This document shows positions 1 through 5,539 of a DNA stretch of 10,320 nucleotides, one piece after another. Location: the NCBI GenBank assembly GCA_021785055.1, contig JAJYGS010000036.1, forward strand, positions 1,176 to 11,495, read 5' to 3'. The stretch comes from Nitrospirota bacterium (GTDB lineage: Bacteria; Nitrospirota; JACRHJ01). The translations under genes and the position numbers were made by a program. Position 1 is the stretch's first letter, and every line of letters begins with the position of its first letter. The notes beneath the pieces are model-generated. The model searched no databases. It saw nothing but the letters and a program-made list of their open reading frames with translations, and was not told the origin of the DNA.

Positions 1-1
1 C

Positions 2-349
2 GGCATCGTCGCGGGGTTTGTGCAGTTCGCCGACACGCTCCTTAAAAAGCTGAACCCCACGCTGTATTACAAGCTCGGCATATACCTTGTGCTTATTACC
101 ACGAACTGCATAATCCTGGCCGTGCCGTTACTCAACACGGACAATAACTACAACTTTCTGCAGAGCATTACGCTGGGCCTTGGCTCCGGCGCCGGGTTCT
201 CCCTGGCGCTTATAATCATGGCGAGCATAAGAGAGCGCCTGGAGCTTGCGAACGTCCCGAAGCCCTTCCAGGGAATGCCGATAGCGTTCATCGTAACCGG
301 GCTTATCGCGCTGGCGTTCCTGGGTTTCTCCGGCCTGATAACGATATAA
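2..349 (+). CDS. rnfA: RnfA, ion-translocating electron transport complex subunit A (5' end missing)
   Basis: This is the C-terminal 115 residues of RnfA; the family is usually about 190-200 aa, so the upstream part lies outside the window. The frame is open from base 2, and the GTG at 20 is simply an internal valine. Hydrophobic helices run through the fragment. The conserved LITTNC segment contains the cysteine that, in the homologous NqrD/NqrE pair, helps hold an iron centre within the membrane (family knowledge). RnfA is an integral membrane subunit of the Rnf complex, which passes electrons from reduced ferredoxin to NAD+ and pumps Na+ or H+. rnfB follows 88 bp later, matching the common rnfCDGEAB order. 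The gap is unusually long for this operon and contains a dispersed repeat copy. The close relatives NqrE and RnfE share this fold, but the position directly before rnfB favours RnfA. Confidence 0.93.
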   Translation, partial: GIVAGFVQFADTLLKKLNPTLYYKLGIYLVLITTNCIILAVPLLNTDNNYNFLQSITLGLGSGAGFSLALIIMASIRERLELANVPKPFQGMPIAFIVTGLIALAFLGFSGLITI

Positions 350-385
350 TTAGTAGAAATTATCGTTTAGGAATGTTAAAATTAT

Positions 386-411
386 GTCATTACTGAGCGA
401 AGTGAAGAATC
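386..411 (+). repeat. Dispersed intergenic repeat, copy 1 (between rnfA and rnfB)
   Basis: This copy reads GTCATTaCTGAGCGAAGtG followed by AAGAATC. It shares the GTCATT, GAGCGAAG and GAATC blocks with copies at 3947, 4274, 4604 and 6402. It sits between two genes of one operon, so it would be transcribed in the rnf mRNA. It does not overlap the rnfB ribosome binding site, which starts at 425. Confidence 0.7.
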
Positions 412-437
412 TGAATTTAAAAACAGGTGAATAAAAA

Positions 438-1337
438 TTGCAGGAAGCCTTACATCCCGATTTATTGAACGTGGTGCTTAAAAGCCTCGCCTTCATGGGC
501 GGTATCGGCGCGGTATTCGGCCTGGGCCTGGCCTATGCGGCGAAGAAGTTCGCCGTGAAGACGGACCCGAAGGTGCAGGCCGTGCGGGACGTCCTGCCCG
601 GCGCGAACTGCGGCGCGTGCGGGTTCGCAGGATGCCAGGGCTATGCCGAGGCCGTCGTGGGAGACCGGAGCCTCTCTCCCGGGCTTTGCGCGCCCGGCAA
701 GGCCGACGTCGCCGCCCTCGTGGCGAAGATTACCGGCAAGGTTGCGCCGGAGGTCGTCCCGATGGTCGCGACGGTGTTCTGCCGGGGCGACGAGTGCAAG
801 GCGTCCAGGCGCTTCAAATACGAGGGCGTGAAGGACTGCCGGGCGGCCATACTCGTCGCCGGCGGGGACAAGACCTGCGTGTATGGATGCCTGGGCTATG
901 GCACGTGCGGGAAGGCCTGCCCGTTCGGGGCAATAACGATGAGCCGGGAAAATCTGCCCATAGTTGACCGCGAAAAATGTACCGCCTGCGGCGTATGCGT
1001 CGCGGCCTGCCCTAAGGGCATAATACACCTTGCGCCCGCGGACAAAAAGGTGCACATACTTTGCAGCTCGCATGACAAAGGCCCGGCGGTAAAGAAGGCG
1101 TGCGGGATAGGCTGCATCGGCTGCGGACTGTGCGCGAAGGGCTGCCCGGAGGGTGCGATTGCAATGGACAATAGCCTTGCCGTTATAGACTACGCCAAAT
1201 GCACGCACTGCGAGACGTGCGTCCTTCTCTGCCCGCAGAGGACGATTAGTGACACGCTCGACCCCTCAAAGGAGCAGGCCGAGCGCATAAAGCTCCCGAA
1301 AAAGGAGCCGCAGGCAAAGGCCGCCGCCCAGGAATAA
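438..1337 (+). CDS. rnfB: RnfB, iron-sulfur subunit of the Rnf complex (long, multi-cluster type)
   Basis: RnfB is the ferredoxin-like subunit that is thought to accept electrons from reduced ferredoxin and pass them into the Rnf complex at the membrane. The start is a TTG at 438, preceded by AGGTGA at 425-430 with 7-nt spacing. Residues 12-36 form an N-terminal membrane anchor. Residues 55-84 are the Fe-S domain with Cys58, Cys61, Cys66 and Cys84. A cysteine-rich stretch follows (Cys147, 151, 157, 161). Then come three classical CxxCxxCxxxC ferredoxin motifs at 181-191, 226-236 and 255-265. At 299 aa it is much longer than the enterobacterial RsxB form (about 190 aa, two ferredoxin clusters) and resembles the longer RnfB of acetogens and other anaerobes. 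The tail is Lys/Ala/Glu-rich. It is the last recognisable rnf gene; the next gene is on the opposite strand, and no clear intrinsic terminator is visible after it. Confidence 0.95.
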   Translation: MQEALHPDLLNVVLKSLAFMGGIGAVFGLGLAYAAKKFAVKTDPKVQAVRDVLPGANCGACGFAGCQGYAEAVVGDRSLSPGLCAPGKADVAALVAKITGKVAPEVVPMVATVFCRGDECKASRRFKYEGVKDCRAAILVAGGDKTCVYGCLGYGTCGKACPFGAITMSRENLPIVDREKCTACGVCVAACPKGIIHLAPADKKVHILCSSHDKGPAVKKACGIGCIGCGLCAKGCPEGAIAMDNSLAVIDYAKCTHCETCVLLCPQRTISDTLDPSKEQAERIKLPKKEPQAKAAAQE

Positions 1338-1405
1338 ACCGGAAAGTCCGTTGATGGCGGGGATGTTGAACGTATTTGGATGGAGAAAATAGCGGGGCTA
1401 CTGGA

Positions 1406-1858
1406 TTAGCTCTTAGGTTTGTCCTCTTTTTTCTTACCTAAAAAATTCGCTGCCATGCTTGCGATGGCTGGACCGCCAAAAACTGAGCCAGTTATTTCAT
1501 GTCCATGAAGGGCGAGATAAAAACCCGCGCCGCCTATAATCACAACAATAGCAAATGCTAACCATTGACCTCTTGTGCGCGCCGCGCTATCATCTTTATC
1601 AATTTTTATATCTGAATCAAGGGCTTTCTTCTCGCATTCCCGTCTATGGTTAGCTTCACATTCCGCCAGAGCAACAATGCGTTCAGCAGAACCTGGGAGC
1701 ACCTCATTATAAAGCTGAAGCAGGTCAGGCGGAGGCAACGGGCCCATGAAAGCCTGAACCTTAGTAGCCTGGATTTTTCCGCTGACTGAATTTAACGGAT
1801 TTACAGGGACGGCATCATTAACTTGAGATGGATGCGCTTTTTTACTTCTTTTCCTCAT
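1406..1858 (-). CDS. DUF2335 family predicted membrane protein
   Basis: This 150-aa protein matches my memory of DUF2335 (PF10097), an uncharacterised family found in varied bacteria and in mobile elements. The recognisable core is residues 38-80: a GPLPPPDLLQLY segment, then LPGSAERIVALAE, then a charged helix with HRRECEKKALDS. Two hydrophobic helices follow at about 99-117 and 122-140, separated by a short HGHEI turn, and the protein ends in a Lys-rich tail. The N-terminus is basic and polar with no signal peptide. Its ATG lies inside the end of the upstream minus-strand gene (17-bp overlap), so translation is probably coupled; an AGG sits 4 nt before the ATG. It is convergent with rnfB. 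The surrounding DNA is more AT-rich than either flank, suggesting transfer. Function is unknown; a membrane hairpin role is only an inference. Confidence 0.82.
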   Translation of the reverse strand: MRKRSKKAHPSQVNDAVPVNPLNSVSGKIQATKVQAFMGPLPPPDLLQLYNEVLPGSAERIVALAECEANHRRECEKKALDSDIKIDKDDSAARTRGQWLAFAIVVIIGGAGFYLALHGHEITGSVFGGPAIASMAANFLGKKKEDKPKS

Positions 1859-2039
1859 ACCACCTGTCGGATTGCGCTAAAACCTTACGAAAATCCCCGC
1901 CAATTTTCTTCCAATCTGAACACAATGCGTCGTGAACTGATTTGTGCGGGTGGTAATGTTTTGTCGCAGCCTCACGCGGGCCCGGCTGTAGGACAAAGGT
2001 GCCCGCGCCGTTAACAATACTTTTTAGTAATTTTGTCAT
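1842..2039 (-). CDS. Small hypothetical protein coupled to the DUF2335 gene
   Basis: This encodes a 65-aa basic, soluble-looking protein I cannot assign to a family. The frame stays open to an ATG at 2159, but the ATG at 2037-2039 is preferred: TGGAG lies 8 nt upstream (2048-2052) and a good promoter ends just before it, whereas the longer start would lie upstream of that promoter. Visible features are a short N-terminal hydrophobic stretch, a FVLQPGPREAATKHYHPH segment, and a predicted amphipathic helix (DWKKIGGDFRKVL). Its stop codon lies 17 bp inside the DUF2335 gene, so the two form one transcript. The tight overlap suggests a functional pair, possibly acting together at the membrane; that is inference. 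Confidence 0.66.
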   Translation of the reverse strand: MTKLLKSIVNGAGTFVLQPGPREAATKHYHPHKSVHDALCSDWKKIGGDFRKVLAQSDRWYEEKK

Positions 2040-2059
2040 TTTTGCAACTCCAGACAAAA

Positions 2060-2089
2060 ATTTTAAGCTAATTTGCCTTTTCTTGTCAA
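2060..2089 (-). promoter_or_regulatory. Sigma70-type promoter for the minus-strand small-ORF/DUF2335 unit
   Basis: On the minus strand there is a perfect -35 box TTGACA (2084-2089), an 18-nt spacer and a -10 box TAAAAT (2060-2065, one mismatch). Transcription would start near 2053, giving a leader of about 14 nt that contains the TGGAG ribosome binding site. The region is AT-rich, which raises the chance of a random match, but the exact placement ahead of the small gene supports it. Confidence 0.6.
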
Positions 2090-2236
2090 GACAAAAAAGC
2101 TCAAGGAGATTCATTAAATTCTTTATATTCATTATACCATCCATAGCGATTTTCGTCATTCATCGGAGCAATTTTCTACAATATGCCGATTTTGTATGGC
2201 ACGAAATCAATCTGCCCCCCCCTGCGTCCTAATCAG

Positions 2237-2265
2237 TTGATTTTTTGCCGAAGGCGGGTTATTAT
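2237..2265 (+). promoter_or_regulatory. Candidate promoter for the PIN-PhoH gene
   Basis: TTGATT (2237-2242) and TATTAT (2260-2265) are separated by 17 nt. They match the sigma70 consensus at 4/6 and 5/6 positions. The start would be near 2272, with a leader of about 40 nt before the TTG start at 2311. The alternative -10 TATAAG (2263-2268) overlaps it. Confidence 0.4.
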
Positions 2266-2310
2266 AAGTTGCAATTTGATTTTTAGTGTTTCCCACCGAG
2301 GAGGCCGCTT

Positions 2311-3630
2311 TTGAGAAAGACATTCGTCCTGGATACAAACGTCCTGCTTCACGACCCGAACTCCATTTTTTCCTTCAAGGACAACGACGTCATAATACCG
2401 ATAGTCGTAATCGAGGAGCTCGACCGCTTCAAGAAGGGCCTGGACGAGATAGGCCGTAACGCCCGCCAGGTCTCAAGGCACCTGGACGAGCTGCGCATGA
2501 AGAACAAGCTCTCCGCCGGGGTGGACCTGGACAACGGCGGCAGACTGACGGTGGAGCTGAACCACAACCACAACGTCGAATGCCCGCTCCCGCCGGGCAT
2601 GGAGATTACCGCGGCGGACAACCGCATACTGCTGGTCTCACTCTGCCTCTCAAGGGAGCAGGGGGCCGACAAGGTCGTGCTTGTGACGAAGGACACGAAC
2701 CTCCGCATAAAGGCGGACGCCCTGGGCGTGCGCACCGAGGACTACGAGACCGGCACGGTGGACATATCCGAGCAGTATAGCGGCGAGGCGGAGTTAGAGA
2801 CGGAGCCGGAGGCGCTGAACCAGTTCTTCGAGAAGGGCGAGATGGCCGTGGACGGCGGCTTTTATCCAAACCAGTTCGTGCTGATAAAGGACAAGACGAA
2901 CCCGAACCATACCGGGCTTTCGAGGTATCACCAAAAGAAAAAGGCGCTCGTAAAGCTCATACACGGCAAAGACGCCGTCTGGGGCGTCACGGCCAGGAAC
3001 AAGGAACAGAGCTACGCGCTCGACCTCCTGCTCGACGACGACGTGAAGCTCGTCACGCTCGTCGGCCAGGCCGGGACGGGCAAGACCCTCCTTGCGCTCG
3101 CCGCGGGCCTGGAGAGGACCGTCGAGGAGCGCACCTACAACCGCCTCGTGGTCTCCCGCCCGATATTCCCGCTTGGGCGCGATTTAGGCTTCCTGCCGGG
3201 CGACGTGGAAGAGAAGCTCAAGCCCTGGATGCAGCCGATATTCGACAACCTGGAGTTCCTCATGGGGCCTTCCGAAGGCCGGGGCAGGAAGCCCAAGGAC
3301 TACCACGGGCTGGTTGACCTCGGCATGCTGGAGCTTGAGCCGCTTACGTATATCCGGGGCAGGAGCATGCCGAACCGCTACCTCATCGTGGACGAGGCCC
3401 AGAACTTGACCCCGCACGAGATAAAGACCATCATCACCCGCGCGGGCGACGGCACGAAGATCGTCCTGACCGGAGACCCGTACCAGATAGACAACCCGTA
3501 CATAGACTCGGCCTCCAACGGCCTGACATTCGTAGCGGAGCGGTTCAAGAACGAATCGATTTCGGGGCATATTACGCTGAAAAAAGGCGAACGCTCCCGC
3601 CTGGCGGAGCTTGCGGCTGAGCTTTTATGA
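2311..3630 (+). CDS. phoH2: PIN domain-PhoH family ATPase (PhoH2/YlaK type)
   Basis: This 439-aa protein fuses an N-terminal PIN ribonuclease domain to a C-terminal PhoH ATPase domain. PhoH2 proteins of this layout are known to unwind and cleave RNA in an ATP-dependent way. The PIN domain covers about residues 3-150 with the acidic set Asp8 (LDTNVLLHDP), Glu35/36, Asp103 (AADN) and Asp128 (TKDTN). The PhoH domain covers about 225-439 with Walker A GQAGTGKT at 252-259, the VSRPIFPLGRDLGFLPG signature at 281-297, Walker B YLIVDEAQ at 357-364 and the sensor-like LTGDPYQID at 386-394. All expected key residues are present, so it is probably active. The TTG start at 2311 is supported by AGGAGG at 2299-2304 with 6-nt spacing. 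The next small gene begins within its stop codon (ATGA overlap). No VapB-like antitoxin gene is visible upstream. Cytoplasmic location is expected. Confidence 0.93.
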   Translation: MRKTFVLDTNVLLHDPNSIFSFKDNDVIIPIVVIEELDRFKKGLDEIGRNARQVSRHLDELRMKNKLSAGVDLDNGGRLTVELNHNHNVECPLPPGMEITAADNRILLVSLCLSREQGADKVVLVTKDTNLRIKADALGVRTEDYETGTVDISEQYSGEAELETEPEALNQFFEKGEMAVDGGFYPNQFVLIKDKTNPNHTGLSRYHQKKKALVKLIHGKDAVWGVTARNKEQSYALDLLLDDDVKLVTLVGQAGTGKTLLALAAGLERTVEERTYNRLVVSRPIFPLGRDLGFLPGDVEEKLKPWMQPIFDNLEFLMGPSEGRGRKPKDYHGLVDLGMLELEPLTYIRGRSMPNRYLIVDEAQNLTPHEIKTIITRAGDGTKIVLTGDPYQIDNPYIDSASNGLTFVAERFKNESISGHITLKKGERSRLAELAAELL

Positions 3631-3911
3631 GAAAGCGGCTGTTCTTCTCTTTCGTATTTCTCCTTCTGCTCTCGGCAGCCGGTTCGCGCCACTGCCGGTG
3701 GTATTTCTCGCACCCGCACGCGAGCTATGCGGGCGCCGGGGCGTTCACGGTCGCGCATCACCACCGGCCTGCGAGACCGGCGCTCCAGTCCGTAAACGGC
3801 AACATCCTTTCGATTCCCATCCCGGCCCTGCCGGCACAGCGCTACCGCCTTCCTTTCGGGAAATTCTGCTTTAATTATAACGATACAATAAGACCTCCTC
3901 CCGCCGCTTAA
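3627..3911 (+). CDS. Small predicted exported protein, translationally coupled to the PIN-PhoH gene
   Basis: This 94-aa frame starts at an ATG that overlaps the upstream TGA stop (ATGA), which favours coupled translation. I recognise no family. The N-terminus MRKRLFFSFVFLLLLSAAGS is a typical Sec signal sequence with a basic start and a hydrophobic core; a cleavage site is possible around residue 35 (SYA-GA) or earlier. The remainder is rich in His, Arg and Pro (HHHRPARP near residues 44-51), holds two cysteines (about residues 23 and 81) and ends in a Pro/Ala stretch. Codon third positions are GC-rich as in neighbouring genes, which supports coding. There is no strong ribosome binding site of its own. 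An overlapping frame starting at 3611 is less convincing because it lacks a signal sequence. Confidence 0.52.
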   Translation: MRKRLFFSFVFLLLLSAAGSRHCRWYFSHPHASYAGAGAFTVAHHHRPARPALQSVNGNILSIPIPALPAQRYRLPFGKFCFNYNDTIRPPPAA

Positions 3912-3925
3912 GACCGGGCTTAACT

Positions 3926-3972
3926 TTGACATTCTGAACGATGTCTGTCATTCTGAGCGAAGCGAAGAATCC
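3926..3972 (+). repeat. Dispersed repeat, copy 2, with a degenerate partial copy in front
   Basis: The full copy (3947-3972) reads GTCATTCTGAGCGAAGCG then AAGAATCC. Directly before it, at 3928-3940, GACATTCTGAACGA looks like the first half of the same unit. The pair lies in the 117-bp gap between two small genes and has the same orientation as the other direct copies. Confidence 0.7.
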
Positions 3973-3997
3973 GCCTTTATGACTGTCGTTATGTCTC

Positions 3998-4007
3998 GAC
4001 ACGTGTC
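3998..4007. promoter_or_regulatory. Perfect 10-bp palindrome GACACGTGTC just upstream of a small gene
   Basis: GACACGTGTC is fully self-complementary and ends 6 bp before the AGGAGG of the 61-aa gene. It could be an operator or a small hairpin in the leader. It is short enough to occur by chance, and no consensus promoter was found around it. Confidence 0.25.
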
Positions 4008-4028
4008 TTTAACAGGAGGAAACATATA

Positions 4029-4214
4029 ATGAAGAACCTGAAAATCGTAACGATAATAGCCGCTCTCGGCGCAGTCGCAGTCCTCTCCGTCGCCGGCCTC
4101 GTCTTCTCCGACGAGGGGAGCAATGCCGCCCCGGCAAGCGGCGCGGCAATGACGAACGCCTCGACCGCCGCCCCGGCTGCGGCCCCGGCTACCGCTCCGG
4201 ACACGGAGGAGTAA
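4029..4214 (+). CDS. Small Ala/Pro-rich membrane-anchored or exported peptide
   Basis: This encodes 61 aa from an ATG with a strong AGGAGG (4014-4019) 9 nt upstream. Residues 5-27 form one hydrophobic helix (IVTIIAALGAVAVLSVAGLVF), which could be an uncleaved anchor or signal peptide. The rest is a low-complexity tail of Ala, Pro, Thr and Ser ending in acidic residues (DTEE). I recognise no family. A strong intrinsic terminator begins 22 bp after the stop, so the gene ends a transcription unit. The strong ribosome binding site and terminator argue that it is really expressed despite its low complexity. Such tails are common in periplasmic linkers, but no function can be assigned. Confidence 0.62.
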   Translation: MKNLKIVTIIAALGAVAVLSVAGLVFSDEGSNAAPASGAAMTNASTAAPAAAPATAPDTEE

Positions 4215-4236
4215 AAAGGGCCGAACGACCTTTCTC

Positions 4237-4270
4237 AAAACCCCCTCCGCACGGAGGGGGTTTTGTTTTA
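4237..4270 (+). terminator. Strong intrinsic terminator (possibly bidirectional)
   Basis: AAAACCCCCTCCG (4237-4249) pairs with CGGAGGGGGTTTT (4252-4264) across a two-base centre, giving a stem of 12-13 bp, followed by GTTTTA. The A-run on the left makes it symmetric, so it could also stop transcription coming from the right. Confidence 0.9.
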
Positions 4271-4273
4271 GCC

Positions 4274-4299
4274 GTCGTTTCGAGGCAGCCGAAGAATCC
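4274..4299 (+). repeat. Dispersed repeat, degenerate copy 3
   Basis: GTCGTTTCGAGGCAGCCG then AAGAATCC matches the family with one deleted base and a few substitutions. The GCAGCCG block is shared with copy 5 at 6402. It begins right after the terminator. Confidence 0.5.
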
Positions 4300-4603
4300 A
4301 AGGTTGACCGTAGAGGTCAGGTATCGTAACGCCGGACAAAATTCGTCCCAACCGTTCCATTTTTTGTCGTCCGATTGGTGAAGTTCACTCTCGGTAGATT
4401 TTACTGTTAACCGTGATAACGCCCTGTTTCACCTGAATTATTTTATAAAATCTTGAAATTTTTCTCCGGCATCGAAAACATGGCCGGAAATGGCCTCTGC
4501 GGGCGGGTTACGGGGCAGAAAAGGGGTGCGGGGACGGGGTGATTTTTGCGGACTTCCGGCGAGAATTACCTCTATATTACAATACGTTACGCCTAAAAAT
4601 TCT

Positions 4604-4629
4604 GTTATTCCGAGCGAAGCGGAGAATCC
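4604..4629 (+). repeat. Dispersed repeat, copy 4
   Basis: GTTATTCCGAGCGAAGCGG then AGAATCC matches the family consensus with few differences. It lies in the gene-poor region upstream of the cytochrome/heme operon promoter, in the same orientation as the other direct copies. Confidence 0.7.
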
Positions 4630-4787
4630 GGTTTTGGCCCTCGTAACCCATTGGAAACATTGAAATCTCATTTCGCGTTTTCGCGGGTTTTTCGGGGTGT
4701 GGGCGAAATTAATAAATAATTCTTTATCCGATATTTCCAAAACGCCCGAAAAGAATAAAACCTCCCGCCTCCCCGCTTCAATATTTC

Positions 4788-4817
4788 TTGACTTTGCGGG
4801 GGAATAACGCTTATAAT
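4788..4817 (+). promoter_or_regulatory. Sigma70-type promoter of the ccsB-hem operon
   Basis: TTGACT (4788-4793, 5/6) and a perfect TATAAT (4812-4817) are separated by 18 nt. Transcription would start near 4824, leaving a leader of about 20 nt that contains the GGAGG of the first gene. This is the best forward promoter in the window. It stands directly ahead of a run of seven same-strand genes, so it may drive the whole cytochrome/heme cluster. Confidence 0.68.
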
Positions 4818-4844
4818 TTTTACGTTTAACCCTACGGAGGCAAA

Positions 4845-5024
4845 ATGTTCCTGAATGCTCTCTTGGTTATCGGCGGGCTTTTGGTAATAGGCTGGGGCTT
4901 CTGGGCCGCGCACAACGCGAAAAAGCCGTTCGATCTTATCGGCTCGTTTTTAATCCTCGTCGGTCTTGCCGCCGCAATTATCGGAACGCTTCTTCTGTGC
5001 GTTCCGGGCTTTTTCTCTTCCTGA
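4845..5024 (+). CDS. Small two-helix membrane protein (59 aa)
   Basis: The frame runs from ATG 4845 to TGA 5022-5024 and encodes 59 aa. CGGAGG at 4835-4840 precedes the ATG by 4 nt, and a strong promoter lies just upstream, so this is very probably the first gene of the operon. Residues 2-21 (FLNALLVIGGLLVIGWGFW) form one hydrophobic helix. A polar loop (HNAKKPFD) follows, and residues 31-52 form a second helix, with a FFSS end. The basic loop suggests both termini face out of the cytoplasm. I recognise no family. The membrane-anchored protein that follows begins 17 bp later. A role with CcsB in cytochrome assembly is inference from position only. Confidence 0.7.
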   Translation: MFLNALLVIGGLLVIGWGFWAAHNAKKPFDLIGSFLILVGLAAAIIGTLLLCVPGFFSS

Positions 5025-5041
5025 AAAAGAGTGTGAAAAAA

Positions 5042-5536
5042 ATGGAAAAAGTCAGGATATTCAAGGCAGTTAGAAGCGCAATCATAGTAATCGTCCTGCT
5101 GGTCGCGATGGTATGGGTAAAGACCTATTTCTACGGACTTAACCAATACAGGCAGGGCGAAAAAGCCCTTGCCTCAGGCGACCTCAAAAACGCCATCTCC
5201 GATTACGAAACCGCCATCCACATGTATACCCCGTTCTCGAAATATGTCCCCGCCTCCGCCGAGAGGCTCTGGGAGATAGGCCAGGGTTTCGAGCGCTCCG
5301 GAGATTACGACTGGGCGCTCCTTGCATACCGCTCCATCAGGAGCAGTTTCTACGGCGTCAGGAGCCTCTATACTCCTTATAAAGACTGGATAATCCGCTC
5401 AGATGCCCAGATAAACGAGGTGCTGGCCCTTCAGGCCCAAAAGGACATGAAAACCGCTCCGCCCCAGGCCGGCGGACCGGCGGCAGGCCAGCCGACCGGC
5501 GGCAAGCCGGGCGACCGGCAGCACAAGGGGGAATAA
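5042..5536 (+). CDS. Membrane-anchored TPR-like protein upstream of ccsB
   Basis: This encodes 164 aa from ATG 5042; a frame-compatible GTG at 4997 would overlap the preceding gene and add a Lys-rich segment before the anchor, so it is less likely. The ribosome binding site is weak (AAGAG near 5027), suggesting coupling to the upstream gene, which stops 17 bp earlier. Residues 12-30 form a single transmembrane anchor. Residues about 35-62 (YRQGEKALASGDLKNAISDY...) look like a TPR helix pair, and about 75-102 (AERLWEIGQGFERSGDYDWA) like a second. A YTPYKDWI segment follows. The last 30 residues are a Gly/Pro/Gln linker-like tail. Most of the protein should lie in the periplasm. ccsB begins 3 bp after its stop. 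It may serve as a scaffold for cytochrome assembly, but that is inference. Confidence 0.82.
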   Translation: MEKVRIFKAVRSAIIVIVLLVAMVWVKTYFYGLNQYRQGEKALASGDLKNAISDYETAIHMYTPFSKYVPASAERLWEIGQGFERSGDYDWALLAYRSIRSSFYGVRSLYTPYKDWIIRSDAQINEVLALQAQKDMKTAPPQAGGPAAGQPTGGKPGDRQHKGE

Positions 5537-5539
5537 ATA

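Larger units (their letters stand above)
4271..4787. other. Gene-poor intergenic region
   Basis: No convincing gene is seen between the terminator and the next promoter. The one sizeable frame (minus strand, 4438-4740) has no recognisable domain and reads through a dispersed repeat copy, so it was rejected. The stretch holds two repeat copies (4274 and 4604) and several weak G- or C-rich runs such as those around 4525-4542. No tRNA-like or known riboswitch-like fold was recognised by eye. Confidence 0.55.

Noticed and set aside
462..1208. 248-codon minus-strand frame opposite rnfB
   Set aside because: Antisense to the cysteine-motif-rich RnfB; no domain of its own.
1338..1405. Terminator between the convergent rnfB and DUF2335 genes
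   Set aside because: No stable GC stem followed by a T-run is visible on either strand.
2040..2159. Longer N-terminus for the small minus-strand protein, starting at 2159
   Set aside because: It would begin upstream of the well-placed promoter and ribosome binding site for the ATG at 2039; the extra segment is AT-rich and unlike the rest.
2311..3630. PIN-PhoH gene as part of a toxin-antitoxin pair
   Set aside because: PhoH2 can act with a small antitoxin-like gene in mycobacteria, but no such same-strand gene is visible immediately upstream here.
4438..4740. 100-codon minus-strand frame in the gene-poor region
   Set aside because: Its middle is the translation of the dispersed repeat copy at 4604, it has no clear ribosome binding site, and no family is recognisable.
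4997..5041. GTG start adding 15 residues to the TPR-like membrane protein
   Set aside because: It overlaps the end of the 59-aa gene and puts extra Lys-rich residues before the anchor; ATG 5042 gives a normal anchored N-terminus.
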